A stretch of 64,000 nucleotides of DNA, from assembly GCA_036499395.1 (NCBI GenBank), contig DASYDW010000062.1:78600-142599 (forward strand). Direction: 5' to 3'. The position numbers were made by a program, and so were the translations under genes. The notes under the pieces were generated by a model, which was not told the DNA's origin, searched no databases, and saw only the letters and a program-made list of their open reading frames with translations. Source of the stretch: Pirellulales bacterium (GTDB lineage Bacteria > Planctomycetota > Planctomycetia > Pirellulales > JACPPG01). Position 1 is the stretch's first letter. Every line of letters begins with the position of its first letter. Below, in pieces: positions 49,004 through 58,799 of this stretch.

Positions 49004-49909
49004 ATGCACGTTCACCGGACTTCGCCGGTGGTCACGGTCTTTGCACCGGCGAAGCTCAATCTTTTTTTGGAGGTCTTGGGCAAGCGCACTGACGGTTTCC
49101 ATGAGATTGAAACGCTCATGGTCCCGGTCAGTCTGTGTGACACCCTAGCCTTTCAGTCGGGCTCGGACAGCGCAATAAGTTGCGACTGTCACTGGCACTA
49201 CCCGCGCACGGCGCAAGGTAGTACTCGCCCGCCCGCCCAACTGGGGGACAATAATTTGGCCGTGCGCGCCGCGCGACGCCTGCGCGAGGCAGCCGGCATC
49301 GCCGCCGGCGCGACCATGCAACTGGTCAAGCGCGTGCCAATGGAAGCTGGCCTGGCCGGCGGTTCGAGTGATGCGGCGGCGGCTTTGATCGCCGGCAATG
49401 TTGCCTGGAATTTGAACTGGCCGGTCGAGCGCCTGGCCGAGGTCGCGGCCGAATTGGGGAGCGACGTACCATTCTTCCTCTCCGGCCGACCGGCTGTCTG
49501 CACCGGACGCGGCGAACATGTAACACCGCAGCGGGATCTGGCTCCGCTGCATTTTGTGATTGTCCAGCCGCCAGCCGGACTTTCGACAGCCGAGGTCTAT
49601 CGGCAATGTCGTCCGGCAGCGCAGCCCCATACGGCGCAACCGCTGATCGATGCCTGGCGCGCCGGACGCGCGGCCGCGGTGGGGCAACTGATTCACAACC
49701 GACTCGAGGCGGCCGCGGACGGCATCTCGCCGTGGATCGCGCGGCTGCGCGAAGAGTTCAACAAGCTCGACTTTTTGGGGCATCAAATGACAGGGAGCGG
49801 CAGCGCCTATTTCGGCATCTGCCGCCATGCAAGACACGCCCGGCGGTTGGCGGCCGCCCTGCGGAGCCGCGGGTTCGCGCAGGTATTTGCGGTCGCCGGG
49901 CCGAACTGA
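49004..49909 (+). CDS. ispE: 4-diphosphocytidyl-2-C-methyl-D-erythritol kinase IspE
   Basis: A 301-residue GHMP kinase of the MEP isoprenoid pathway. Motifs: VTVFAPAKLNLFLEVLGKRTDGFHEI, the ATP loop VPMEAGLAGGSSDAAAALI, VPFFLSGRPAVCTGRGE and the C-terminal MTGSGSAYFGICR. Length is normal. It lies 27 bases before spoVG; this pair echoes the Bacillus ispE region. The start ATG 49004 has a short GTAGG just upstream. Confidence 0.94.
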   Translation: MHVHRTSPVVTVFAPAKLNLFLEVLGKRTDGFHEIETLMVPVSLCDTLAFQSGSDSAISCDCHWHYPRTAQGSTRPPAQLGDNNLAVRAARRLREAAGIAAGATMQLVKRVPMEAGLAGGSSDAAAALIAGNVAWNLNWPVERLAEVAAELGSDVPFFLSGRPAVCTGRGEHVTPQRDLAPLHFVIVQPPAGLSTAEVYRQCRPAAQPHTAQPLIDAWRAGRAAAVGQLIHNRLEAAADGISPWIARLREEFNKLDFLGHQMTGSGSAYFGICRHARHARRLAAALRSRGFAQVFAVAGPN

Positions 49910-49936
49910 CCAAGGAAGAGGTTAAGGAGAACAGAC

Positions 49937-50671
49937 GTGGAAATCACTGAAGTTCGCATCAAGCTCATGGATGAAGTGGCTGGCGAGCGACTGCACGCCT
50001 TTTGTTCGATCACGTTGGACGATTGCTTCGTGATCCGCGACTTGAAGATCATCGAGGGAACGAACGGTCCCTTCGTGGCGATGCCCAGCCGCAAGCTGAC
50101 GTCGCATTGCCCGCAATGTGGTTACAAGAACCACCTGCGTGCGCAATACTGCAACCAATGCGGCCTGCGGCTGAAAGAAGATCGCGCGATCAAAGACGAG
50201 GACGGCCGGGCAAAGCTGTACGCCGATATCGCTCACCCGATCAATTCGCGCTGCCGCGAGATGATCCAGGAAAAAGTCATCCGGTCGTACCAAGAAGAGC
50301 TGCGGCAGGCCCAGCTTCCGGGCTATGTTTCGAGCTATGACGACTTCGACGAGGAGTACTCTCGTCCACCGGCGCGGAACAACACGTTCCATCCGCGCGA
50401 GCCACGGCACGAGCCGCACACCCGCCCGAAGCAGGTCGAACACACCAAGATCGAACAGGCTCGCAAAGAACCTGTCCGCGTGGAACCAGTCCGCACAGAG
50501 CATGTGCGCGTAGAGCAGGTCCGCGCAGAGCCGGCACGGGCCGAACAGGCCAAAGTCGAGCCGGCGGTCCACGAACCACGCGCGCCGCATAAGGCACCTT
50601 CACAGCAGCACGTCAACCGCCCGGTCGTCGATGAGCAGAATCGCGACGGCTTCGGCGCGGGGATTTTTTAA
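49937..50671 (+). CDS. spoVG: SpoVG-family protein with zinc-ribbon insert and charged repeat tail
   Basis: A 244-residue protein. Residues 1-53 match SpoVG ([40 protein letters not shown]). A four-cysteine ribbon follows (C58-PQ-C61, C72-NQ-C75), then the rest of SpoVG ([26 protein letters not shown], about 97-122). The tail (125-244) has five-residue charged repeats ([17 protein letters not shown]). SpoVG is a nucleic-acid-binding regulator in Firmicutes and elsewhere, about 95 residues long; the ribbon splits its usual beta-hairpin and doubles its length. GTG 49937 has AGGAG 7 bases upstream. It follows ispE, as in Bacillus order. RNA or DNA binding is inferred. Confidence 0.85.
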   Translation: MEITEVRIKLMDEVAGERLHAFCSITLDDCFVIRDLKIIEGTNGPFVAMPSRKLTSHCPQCGYKNHLRAQYCNQCGLRLKEDRAIKDEDGRAKLYADIAHPINSRCREMIQEKVIRSYQEELRQAQLPGYVSSYDDFDEEYSRPPARNNTFHPREPRHEPHTRPKQVEHTKIEQARKEPVRVEPVRTEHVRVEQVRAEPARAEQAKVEPAVHEPRAPHKAPSQQHVNRPVVDEQNRDGFGAGIF

Positions 50672-50761
50672 AATCGATTGTTTGCGAACTCGTATGCCAT
50701 GCAAACTCGGGTGTCATGGCCACACTGGCCGTCAGGCATTCTGGGGATTCGTAGCCATTGG

Positions 50762-50972
50762 GACGCTGCAGGCGTCACATAAATTAGCCCAGGGCATCGC
50801 CCTGGGGGCGGTACGAAAGTTTCGGAAAAGCCCTGTAAGGGCGCGACAATCGACAGTAGAAAAGACACGCTACGGATTGTTTCGCCCCTACAGGGCTTTC
50901 GTCCGCAGGAAATAAAAACCCACCCACCCAGGGCGTTGCCCTGGGCTTGCTTGTTGCACACCTGCGGCGTGC
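50762..50972. repeat. 210-bp nested inverted-repeat element (MITE/REP-like)
   Basis: Outer arms: GACGCTGCAGGCGTC (50762) against ACACCTGCGGCGTGC (50958-50972). Next, the palindromes CCCAGGGCATCGCCCTGGG (50788-50806) and CCCAGGGCGTTGCCCTGGG (50927-50945). Inside, AAAGCCCTGTAAGGGCG (about 50827-50843) mirrors CGCCCCTACAGGGCTTT (50883-50899). Together they make one long cruciform between the convergent spoVG and purQ. There is no reading frame. It looks like a non-autonomous dispersed element. Confidence 0.8.
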
Positions 50973-51051
50973 TCCGTGCTACGACGTCAAACGTGTTAAC
51001 GGAATGCCTTGCACGGTGCGTGATCATGGCCTCCGGGCGCTCGAGGCAATC

Positions 51052-51072
51052 ATCTGTGAAATCTGCGGATGA
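51052..51072 (+). repeat. third copy of the ATCTG...TCTGCGGAT phrase
   Basis: ATCTGTGAAATCTGCGGATG here repeats the phrase found twice at 19951-20010. It lies downstream of purQ, in non-coding DNA. Confidence 0.6.
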
Positions 51073-51095
51073 ATTTCGATCGACGAACACCGCGT

Positions 51096-51881
51096 TTAGC
51101 GGAAATATTCCACGGCGTTGCGGAAGACGCGCAAGCCGTCTCCTTCGTCGGAGCCTTCGCCGCGTGTCCAGCGCGGGTGCTGCGTGCGATCGATGTGCCG
51201 CTCGGGATGCGGCATAAAGCCACAGACACGGCCCGTGGCATCGCAGACGCCCGCGATGCCGACCGTCGACCCATTCGGGTTTTCCGGATAACTCTCGGTA
51301 GCGACGTGTGGCGCGTTTTTCGTCGCGTAGCGCAGCACGATCTGGCCGCGCGATTCAAGCTTCTTCAATACCTGTTGGTCGCGCAGGACAAACTTTCCTT
51401 CGGCATGTGCGACGGGCAGATACATGGACGTGATGCCTTGGAAGAACACGCATGGTCCGCTGGCAACTTGCAATCGCACCCAGCGATCTTCGAACTTGCC
51501 TGAATCGTTCCAGTCGAGCGTGGCGGGGGGGGCTTCGGCGGTGCCGAGATCGTCGAACAAGATGCCCGACCGCAGCAAGACCTGGAATCCGTTGCAGATT
51601 CCCAGGACGAGCTTTCCTTGTTCGCGGAAAGCGTGCAGTTGCTCGCCCAGGTGATGACGGATTTGATTGCCGAAGATGCGTCCGGCCGCGACGTCGTCGC
51701 CGTAGCTAAATCCTCCGGGGATGCAGAGGATTTGGAACTCGTCCAGTACCCGCGGATTCTCCAGCGAACGATTCACATGTAGCGTCTTCGGCGCGGCGCC
51801 TGCGCGCTCGAAAGCGTGCGCCGTTTCGACGTCGCAGTTGGTGCCGGGGGCACGCAAAATCAAGGCACGAGGTTGAGCCAT
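51096..51881 (-). CDS. purQ: phosphoribosylformylglycinamidine synthase glutaminase subunit PurQ
   Basis: A 261-residue class I glutamine amidotransferase. Motifs: ILRAPGTNCDVETAHAF, IPGGFSYGDDVAAGRI, the nucleophile in LVLGICNGFQVL, and MPHPERH with the catalytic His. It supplies ammonia to PurL in purine synthesis. It lies 7 bases after purL on the minus strand and must be co-transcribed. Length is a little greater than the small PurQ of about 225 residues. Confidence 0.94.
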   Translation of the reverse strand: MAQPRALILRAPGTNCDVETAHAFERAGAAPKTLHVNRSLENPRVLDEFQILCIPGGFSYGDDVAAGRIFGNQIRHHLGEQLHAFREQGKLVLGICNGFQVLLRSGILFDDLGTAEAPPATLDWNDSGKFEDRWVRLQVASGPCVFFQGITSMYLPVAHAEGKFVLRDQQVLKKLESRGQIVLRYATKNAPHVATESYPENPNGSTVGIAGVCDATGRVCGFMPHPERHIDRTQHPRWTRGEGSDEGDGLRVFRNAVEYFR

Positions 51882-51888
51882 AGAACAA

Positions 51889-54828
51889 TCACCAGCGGAA
51901 CGGTTGCTGCCATGCGTCTTTCAATGTCTTCCAATCGGCTGCGATCACCTGGGCGTTGCCCGTTGTCGACAGACCTGTGATCTCGAGCTTGCCGGTGCTC
52001 GTGACTTCGCCAATGCGGGCGTGCGGCACGCCGGCCAGCGCGGCTTCGAAGCGAGCGAGCGCATCGGGGCGAACTTCGCACAGGAATCGGCTGTTCGATT
52101 CGCTGAACAAGAGCGTCACGTCGGTCGGGGTCGCGCCTTGATCGTGCGGGACCTGATTGAGCGAGATTCTGGCCCCTAATTCGCCGGCGAAAACCATTTC
52201 GGCCGCGGCCGTGGCCAGGCCACCTTCGCTCAGGTCGTGACAGGCGCGAACCAATCCCGCACTGATCGCCTGGTGTAGCGCCAGGAATGTCTGGCGTGCC
52301 TCGGTGGCGTCGACGCGCGGAACGTGACCGCCCGCGGCATTCGTGACGAGCGAGAAGTGCGATCCACCGAGTTCGTCTTTGGTCAGGCCGACCTGGTACA
52401 GGACGTTGCCGGCTTCCTTCAGGTCCATCGTCACGGCGTGCGACACGTCATCGATTTGCCCGAGGGCACTGATCAAGAGCGACGATGGGATGGCGATCGA
52501 TTGAGTGCCGCCGTCGGCGGTGGCGTGGCGGAATTCGTTGTTCAGGCTGTCCTTGCCACTGATGAATGGCGTGCCGAAGGCAATCGCCAGGTCGTGACAG
52601 GCAAGCGCCGCGCGAACGAGCGAGCCCAAGGTCTCGGGCTTTTGGCAATCGCCCCAGCAAAAATTGTCAAGGATCGCGATTCGTCGTGGATCGGCGCCGA
52701 CGGCCACGCAATTTCGCAATGCCTCGTCGATGGCGCTGGCGGCCATGTGATACGTATCGAAATCGGCATAGCGGGGATTCATGCCGCATGAGACGACAAT
52801 CCCCCGCCGCGAGGTGAGGACCGGTCGCAGTACGGCGGCGTCGCTGGGCCCGTCGTTGGCTGCTCCGACGAGCGGCTTCACGACACTGGCCCCCTGCACC
52901 TCGTGGTCGTACTGGCGAATGATCCATTCCTTGCTCGCGACATTCCACGAGCCAAGGATTTTTAATAAGTCCTGCGTGTAGTTCTGATTCGATCGATCCG
53001 GCGTGGCGAGCGCTGTTTCGGCGGGCGCTGTGTACGTCGCCTCGCGCACGACCGGGGGGCGGCCGTCGTGCAAGAACTCCATCGCCAGGTCGGCTACCGG
53101 CCGATCGTGATAGAGCAGCTTCAGGCGGCCGGTCGGCACGAAGCGGCCGATAATCGTGGCCTCGACATCTTCGGCTGCGCACAGCTTTGAAAAAGCTTCC
53201 CAATTCTCGGGGGGCACGGCCAGGACCATGCGCTCTTGCGCTTCCGAAATCCAAATCTCGCAGTACGACAGCCCTTCGTACTTCACCGGGGCGCGATCGA
53301 GCCACACTTCGGCGCCGATTTCGGCTCCCATTTCACCCACGGCGCTCGAGAAACCGCCGGCGCCGCAATCGGTGATGGCCGAGTACAGCCCACGGTCGCG
53401 GGCGGCCAAGATTACGTCAAGCAGCATCTTTTCGGTGATGGCGTTGCCGATTTGCACGGCTCCGCCCGAGATCGATTCGCTTTCGCTAGTCAACTCGGCC
53501 GAGCTGAATGTCGCGCCATGAATGCCATCGCGACCGGTGCGACCGCCGACGGCCACGATATGGTCACCGGGCTTGGCATCCTTTTCGACTTTATCGACCG
53601 GCAGCAGTCCAACGTTGCCGCAGTACACCAGCGGGTTGCCCAGGTAGCGCGGATCGAAGAACACGGCGCCGTTGACGGTGGGAATGCCCATCCGGTTGCC
53701 GTAATCGCGCACGCCAGAGACAACCCCCTTCAGCACGCGCTTGGGATGGAGCGCGCCGGCCGGGACGGCGTCGGCCGAGGTATCGGGCGGAGCGAAGCAG
53801 AAAATGTCGGTGTTGCAAATCGGCTTGGCGCCTAGGCCAGTTCCCAATGGATCGCGAATCACACCGCCGAGGCCGGTGTTGGCGCCGCCGTAGGGTTCGA
53901 GGGCCGAAGGATGATTGTGCGTCTCGACCTTGAACACCAGGTGCTGATCGTCGAGAAAACGAACCACGCCCGCGTTATCGCGAAAGACGCTGACGCACCA
54001 GTCGTCCGCGCCGAGCTGTCGACGAATTTCGACCGTGGCGGCGAAGATCGTCTCCTTGAGCATGTTCTGGAAGCTGCGCTCGCCCCGCTCGTCGCGGTAG
54101 CGGACACGACCGGCGAGCGTCTTGTGGCTGCAATGCTCGCTCCAGGTTTGTGCGACCGTCTCAAGCTCGACGTCGGTTGGCTCGCGGCCGAGCGAGCGGA
54201 AATAAGCCTTGATCGTTTGCATCTCGTCCAGGCTGAGATACAACTGCCCCTCGCGCGAGAGGCGCATCAGCGCCGGATCGTCGAGATCGATGATCTTCGT
54301 CGTGCGCAATTCGAAGTTGTACGGCGCGCCGAATTCCAACCGCTCGAAACCGAGTGGTCCGATGATGACCTGCTCGATGGCGTCGTTTGCCAATAGCTTC
54401 GAGCAGAGGCGTTCGAGCCGCTCCCCCGGCAGCCCACGCAGCCAGAACTTGCGCAGTGTGCGGACAGCCGTGGCATCGATCCCCAGATCCGCGATCGCAG
54501 TTTTTGCACTTTGGGCGACCGGATCCATCACGCCGGGCTTTGGCAGCACATGTACCACCTGGCCGGCCGCAGCTCCGGGCGGAGCCGTGACGAGCGCCGC
54601 GTCGCCGACTTGCGCGATCACCGTCCGTTCGACGATCGAATCGCTGAGCAGTTCGCGGGCGATGCGTTCGACTTGCGCGCGATCGAGCCGGCCTTCAATC
54701 AGGTAGCCGTGCGCGACCGTCGAGTCGAGCGCAGCGGTTAGTTCCAACTCGGCAGCTTCGGCGGCCAAGCGCGCAGCCGCGCGGTCGGTTTGACCGGCGG
54801 CCGGATAGATGTCAACTTCCCACAGCAT
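51889..54828 (-). CDS. purL: FGAM synthase PurL with tandem PurS-like N-terminal modules
   Basis: A 979-residue PurL. The core starts near residue 205 ([13 protein letters not shown], then [15 protein letters not shown] with the catalytic His) and continues with [35 protein letters not shown] and [15 protein letters not shown]; second half [17 protein letters not shown] and CHDLSEGGL. Residues 1-72 and 90-158 are two PurS-like repeats (each V-x-P-xxG-xxD..., a G-helix and an acidic E-x-V/T end). Small PurL proteins have neither module; in large PurL the N-domain is a fused PurS pair. Thus the gene sits between the two types, with PurQ separate. The ATG at 54828 overlaps tyrA by 17 bases; the open frame to 55101 is antisense-like leader. 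Confidence 0.92.
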   Translation of the reverse strand: MLWEVDIYPAAGQTDRAAARLAAEAAELELTAALDSTVAHGYLIEGRLDRAQVERIARELLSDSIVERTVIAQVGDAALVTAPPGAAAGQVVHVLPKPGVMDPVAQSAKTAIADLGIDATAVRTLRKFWLRGLPGERLERLCSKLLANDAIEQVIIGPLGFERLEFGAPYNFELRTTKIIDLDDPALMRLSREGQLYLSLDEMQTIKAYFRSLGREPTDVELETVAQTWSEHCSHKTLAGRVRYRDERGERSFQNMLKETIFAATVEIRRQLGADDWCVSVFRDNAGVVRFLDDQHLVFKVETHNHPSALEPYGGANTGLGGVIRDPLGTGLGAKPICNTDIFCFAPPDTSADAVPAGALHPKRVLKGVVSGVRDYGNRMGIPTVNGAVFFDPRYLGNPLVYCGNVGLLPVDKVEKDAKPGDHIVAVGGRTGRDGIHGATFSSAELTSESESISGGAVQIGNAITEKMLLDVILAARDRGLYSAITDCGAGGFSSAVGEMGAEIGAEVWLDRAPVKYEGLSYCEIWISEAQERMVLAVPPENWEAFSKLCAAEDVEATIIGRFVPTGRLKLLYHDRPVADLAMEFLHDGRPPVVREATYTAPAETALATPDRSNQNYTQDLLKILGSWNVASKEWIIRQYDHEVQGASVVKPLVGAANDGPSDAAVLRPVLTSRRGIVVSCGMNPRYADFDTYHMAASAIDEALRNCVAVGADPRRIAILDNFCWGDCQKPETLGSLVRAALACHDLAIAFGTPFISGKDSLNNEFRHATADGGTQSIAIPSSLLISALGQIDDVSHAVTMDLKEAGNVLYQVGLTKDELGGSHFSLVTNAAGGHVPRVDATEARQTFLALHQAISAGLVRACHDLSEGGLATAAAEMVFAGELGARISLNQVPHDQGATPTDVTLLFSESNSRFLCEVRPDALARFEAALAGVPHARIGEVTSTGKLEITGLSTTGNAQVIAADWKTLKDAWQQPFRW

Positions 54829-55690
54829 CGCGCGTCCGTTTCGCGTCTTGAAGTAATGCAACCAGGGCCGGGCCGTCGTCGGTGGCCAGCGCCTGCCGAA
54901 ATTTCGCCAGTGCCGCGTCGACACCGTCGAGCGTTGCCAACACATTGGCCCGATTCGAAAGTAATATATCGCGCCACAATTCGGGATCGCCGGCGGCAAT
55001 CCGCGTGGTATCGATCCAGCCACCAGCCACGAGCGACAGGCTTTCGCGCGGCGTGCCCGACACAAGCGCCGCGGCCACCAGGTGTGGCACGTGGCTGGCA
55101 CCGGCCACTAGCTTGTCATGTTCGGCAGGAGACATCGTTAACACCTTGGCTCCCAGAGCCTGCCACAGGGTCGTGATCGTTTGTACGTCTTCGGGCCGTG
55201 TCATGGTGCCGGGCGTGACCACGACGTTGCGTTTTACGAACAAGCCTGCCACGGCGGCGCCGGGTCCCGCTTTTTCGCCGCCGGCCAAGGGATGGCTGCC
55301 GACGAAATGCGCCTCGTGCGGTAGTTCTCGATCCAACTCGCCGACGATCGCTCCCTTGGTGCTGCCGACGTCCGTGATCAGCGCGCCAATCTTGGCGAAG
55401 CTGGCCGCGGCGACGACATCCTGCACGACGCGTCCGATGGGCGTACAGACTATGACCAATTGGGCATCGGCCAGCCCTTGCGGCAGGTCGATCGTGGTCG
55501 AGGTGCAGGCCCCCATTTGCCGGGCGACATGCAGGCTTTCCTCGCGGCGACCGATTCCGACCACGTGGCGGGCCAGCCCGAGTCGCAACAGGTCCAGCCC
55601 GATCGATCCACCGATCAATCCCACGCCGACGATGGCCACGGTATCCCACTGCGGGTGTTTACCGGCGGTGGCATTCGCGGAATGAGTCAT
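54812..55690 (-). CDS. tyrA: prephenate dehydrogenase TyrA
   Basis: A 292-residue dehydrogenase. NAD site: [17 protein letters not shown]. Active-site region: [10 protein letters not shown] and [16 protein letters not shown], the latter typical of prephenate/arogenate dehydrogenases. It makes hydroxyphenylpyruvate on the way to tyrosine. No ACT or mutase domain is present. ATG 55690 gives the usual short N-terminus; the frame to 55849 has no homology. It overlaps purL, so tyrA-purL-purQ is one transcript. Confidence 0.92.
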   Translation of the reverse strand: MTHSANATAGKHPQWDTVAIVGVGLIGGSIGLDLLRLGLARHVVGIGRREESLHVARQMGACTSTTIDLPQGLADAQLVIVCTPIGRVVQDVVAAASFAKIGALITDVGSTKGAIVGELDRELPHEAHFVGSHPLAGGEKAGPGAAVAGLFVKRNVVVTPGTMTRPEDVQTITTLWQALGAKVLTMSPAEHDKLVAGASHVPHLVAAALVSGTPRESLSLVAGGWIDTTRIAAGDPELWRDILLSNRANVLATLDGVDAALAKFRQALATDDGPALVALLQDAKRTRDAVGS

Positions 55691-55914
55691 CGCGGCGTCC
55701 GAACACTCTGCGGGGAACGGAATGCGGGTTAAACCGGCACGAAGAGCCGGCATTGTAGCAAATCGCGCGGCTTTGTGACGGGGGGCGAAAACGGCCAAAA
55801 TTTGGGCCGAAAACAATGGCTTCGGGATGCGCGAACCCAGTAGCGCCAATCGCGGCTCTCTGATGATCAGCCTCGGTTAAACTAAGCCGTAGGTCCCAAA
55901 CTCGATTGAGCCGA

Positions 55915-56736
55915 ATGCAATATATCGCCCCCAGGATTCATGTGCTCCTCGCGCGACAGGCCCGCGTGGGACTTGTGTTGCGCCGCGGTCCTTCGCGTCA
56001 GGTTTGCACGCTCGCGTGGGATCGGACGAGTGACATTTTCTCGCTGGGGCAATGGCTGAAGGGAAGCATTTACGAGGATCTCAGCGACTTATCGCCTGAC
56101 GGAAAGTATTTCATCTACTTCGCGCTAAATGGGCGATGGAAATCAGAAACAGGGGGAAGCTGGACGGCGATCTCGCAGGTTCCTTACCTGAAGGCGATTG
56201 CGTTGTACCGTACGAACGCGTATTGGGCCGGCGGTGGATTATTTACCAGCGACCGCACGTACTGGCTGAACAGTGACCAAAGCGAGAACCCGTTGATCCG
56301 AACGACATTGGTGTCGCGCGATCAAGACTTCGATCCAGCGACAGCTTGCGGCGGCCACGGTAATTACTTTGGGCGTCTCATCCGCGATGGCTGGACGTGC
56401 ATTGAGGATTTCAAGAACGCAAAATCGGATCAGTCATTCATCTTCGAACGGCCCCTGCGACGCGGCTGGACGCTGCGCAAGATATCTCACGTTCAAATCG
56501 ATCGCCCGCAAGGGAAGCGAATCAACTGGGACGAGCACGAATTGGTGCATTTCGTGAGCGGCCGTTGCGAGGCGCATCCCGACTGGGAATGGGCTGACGT
56601 TGACGAAATGCGCTTGGTTTGGGCGAGCGGAGGAAAGCTACTCGCCGGCAGGATTGACGACCAAGGTCTGGGCGCAACCGAGGTGCTCTACGACTTCAAC
56701 GATATGACATTCGAGGCGATTAAGGCGCCTTATTAG
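55915..56736 (+). CDS. conserved protein of unknown function, WD/Trp-rich
   Basis: A 273-residue soluble protein with no signal or TM. Visible blocks: PRIHVLLARQARVGLVLRRG, QVCTLAWDRTSDIFSLGQWL, SDLSPDGKYFIYFALNGRW, SWTAISQVPYLKAIALY and WAGGGLFTSDRTYWLN. These look like beta-propeller or repeated beta-sheet strands rather than an enzyme. I recall similar proteins in several bacteria without a known role. A TTG at 55906 could start it three codons earlier. Convergent with zwf (9-base gap). Confidence 0.75.
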   Translation: MQYIAPRIHVLLARQARVGLVLRRGPSRQVCTLAWDRTSDIFSLGQWLKGSIYEDLSDLSPDGKYFIYFALNGRWKSETGGSWTAISQVPYLKAIALYRTNAYWAGGGLFTSDRTYWLNSDQSENPLIRTTLVSRDQDFDPATACGGHGNYFGRLIRDGWTCIEDFKNAKSDQSFIFERPLRRGWTLRKISHVQIDRPQGKRINWDEHELVHFVSGRCEAHPDWEWADVDEMRLVWASGGKLLAGRIDDQGLGATEVLYDFNDMTFEAIKAPY

Positions 56737-56745
56737 CTGCGCGCC

Positions 56746-58143
56746 TTACGTCGGCTTCGCTTCGCAGGCCGCCGGGTTGTACCAAGGGCCGTGGCCGTCG
56801 ATCAGCGCCTCGTTGGCATCGGGCGGGCCCCAGGTGTTCGGCTCGTAAACGTGTAGCGGCGTGACGTTGTTCAGGATCGGGTCGACGATCCGCCAGGCAG
56901 CCTCGACCGAGTCTTCGCGCGCAAACAGCGTCTGGTCGCCATTCAGTGCGTCGCCGAGCAGGCGTTCGTATGGCTCGCGATCCTCGGGACTTTGATGCAG
57001 CGCGTGCAACTCGACCTCTTCGCCGCGCATCTGTTCGCCGGGGACTTTGGCGCGCGTCGACAGGGCCAGCACGACTTCGGGATTCAAACGGAATCGCAGA
57101 TAGTTCGACCACGACGATTCCGCGTCGCTGAGCACGGTCTGCGGCATCTTCTTCAGGATCACACGCACCTCGGTCGACGTGACCGGCATGCATTTGCCCA
57201 CGCGAATGTAGAACGGGACCCCTGCCCAGCGCCAGTTGTTGATCGAGAATCGGCAGGCCGCGAAGGTTTCAACGGTCGAGTCCTTCGCCACGCCGGCTTC
57301 GTTGCGATAGCCGCGGAACTGGCCGCGCACCACGTCGTCCGGTTCGAGCGTTTTCACGGCGCGCAGGACTTTGAATTTTTCGTCGCGGATTGCTTCGGCG
57401 TCGCGGGCGCCCGGCGGCTCCATGGCGATCTCGGCCAGCAACTGCAGCATGTGATTTTGCATCACGTCGCGGATGGCGCCGGCCTCTTCGTAGAATTTGC
57501 CGCGCCCCTGCACGCCAAAGCTTTCGGCCATCGTGATCTGCACGCCGTCCAGGTAATGCCGGTTCCAGATCGGCTCGAGGATGGGGTTCGCAAAGCGGAA
57601 GTAAACCAGGTTCAGCACTGGTTCCTTGCCCAGGTAATGATCGATGCGAAAGATGCTCGACTCGGCGAAGTACTTGTGCAGGATGCGATTCAAATCTTGC
57701 GCCGAGGCCAGATCGCGCCCAAACGGCTTCTCGACCACCACCCGGGCATGGTCGGTGCAGCTGGCCGTGGCCAGCCCTTCGGCGACGCGCTCGAACAGGC
57801 TGGGCGGGATGGCCAGGTAGTGCAGCGGCCGTTTAGCGCTGCCGAGATGCTCTTTCAGCTTTTGATACGTGGCCGGATCATTATAGTCGCCGTCGACGTA
57901 TTTCAAACGCTCAGAGAGCTTGGCGAACGCCGCTTCGTCGACGCCGCCAGCGTGCTCTTTGAGGCTCGCGCGGGCCCGCTCGCGTAGTTGATCGACCGTC
58001 CAGCCCGCCTTGGCCACGCCAATCACTGGCATGTCCAATACATTGTGCTGGGTCATCGCCTGCAGTGAGGGAAAGATTTTCTTGTACGCCAGGTCACCGG
58101 TGGCGCCAAAGAAGACCAAGGCGTCGGAACGTTGCGCGGGCAT
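56746..58143 (-). CDS. zwf: glucose-6-phosphate 1-dehydrogenase Zwf
   Basis: A 465-residue enzyme of the oxidative pentose phosphate pathway. NADP site [25 protein letters not shown], active-site [12 protein letters not shown] with the catalytic His, and C-terminal VWRIVDP-like [14 protein letters not shown] lies 6 bases before ATG 58143. Length is slightly below 490, normal for short bacterial forms. No pgl, gnd or opcA adjoins it. Confidence 0.95.
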   Translation of the reverse strand: MPAQRSDALVFFGATGDLAYKKIFPSLQAMTQHNVLDMPVIGVAKAGWTVDQLRERARASLKEHAGGVDEAAFAKLSERLKYVDGDYNDPATYQKLKEHLGSAKRPLHYLAIPPSLFERVAEGLATASCTDHARVVVEKPFGRDLASAQDLNRILHKYFAESSIFRIDHYLGKEPVLNLVYFRFANPILEPIWNRHYLDGVQITMAESFGVQGRGKFYEEAGAIRDVMQNHMLQLLAEIAMEPPGARDAEAIRDEKFKVLRAVKTLEPDDVVRGQFRGYRNEAGVAKDSTVETFAACRFSINNWRWAGVPFYIRVGKCMPVTSTEVRVILKKMPQTVLSDAESSWSNYLRFRLNPEVVLALSTRAKVPGEQMRGEEVELHALHQSPEDREPYERLLGDALNGDQTLFAREDSVEAAWRIVDPILNNVTPLHVYEPNTWGPPDANEALIDGHGPWYNPAACEAKPT

Positions 58144-58329
58144 CAGAGTCCTCCGTTACTTGAATACCGGTTTCCAGATTTCGCTCGGTTGCCGTGGCGG
58201 GCGCATTGAGTATTTGGCAATCGCTCGTTGGTATTTCACCCTCACCCTAACGTCTCTGGTCGATAGTGGGTAGAGCGTCGGTCGAACGAGTCCTCGACGT
58301 TCCCCCTCGTCGACGCGCGAATGCGACTC

Positions 58330-58740
58330 TTAAATATCGACAATTACTTCCGCCTGCCAGCCCGCGTCGGTTTGCTCGACGTTTAAGGCATGATAGGTGA
58401 CGGCCTTCACTTCGTGCGCCAGCACGTGACGGGCCGGGTCGAGTTGTTCGCCGCGCGCCGTGGCGGTCAGCCCATCGCTGGTCAGCCGCACGGTGAAATC
58501 GGCGAGCAGCAGCCGTTCGGTCTCGAAGACGTACAACAGCTCGCTCAGCCAATCGAACAGCAAGAAATCGGTTTGCGCGCCGGCCACCTCGAACGGCCTC
58601 TCGCGCACGGGCCGAACGTCGTCAAGGTTCGCCACTACGATCGACATCAACCCTCGCGCGGCGTCGGCGAACAGTGTTTCGAGGTCCGCCGCGATCACGC
58701 GCAAACCGAGATCGGCGGTATGTTCGAATACCTCGTACAT
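58330..58740 (-). CDS. archease
   Basis: A 136-residue archease: YEVFEHTADLGLRVIA at the start, LLFDWLSELLYVFE in the middle, AVTYHALNV and the ending VIVDI with the conserved last Asp. Archease is the cofactor of the RtcB tRNA ligase; RtcB itself is not in the window. Length is normal. AGGAAA lies before the ATG. It lies 59 bases after an oxidoreductase gene. Confidence 0.9.
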   Translation of the reverse strand: MYEVFEHTADLGLRVIAADLETLFADAARGLMSIVVANLDDVRPVRERPFEVAGAQTDFLLFDWLSELLYVFETERLLLADFTVRLTSDGLTATARGEQLDPARHVLAHEVKAVTYHALNVEQTDAGWQAEVIVDI

Positions 58741-58799
58741 TTTCCTGTCGCCGCTCGGAGGGCTGACATTTCGCTCCGCGACTGGTTACCGCGGCAGAA

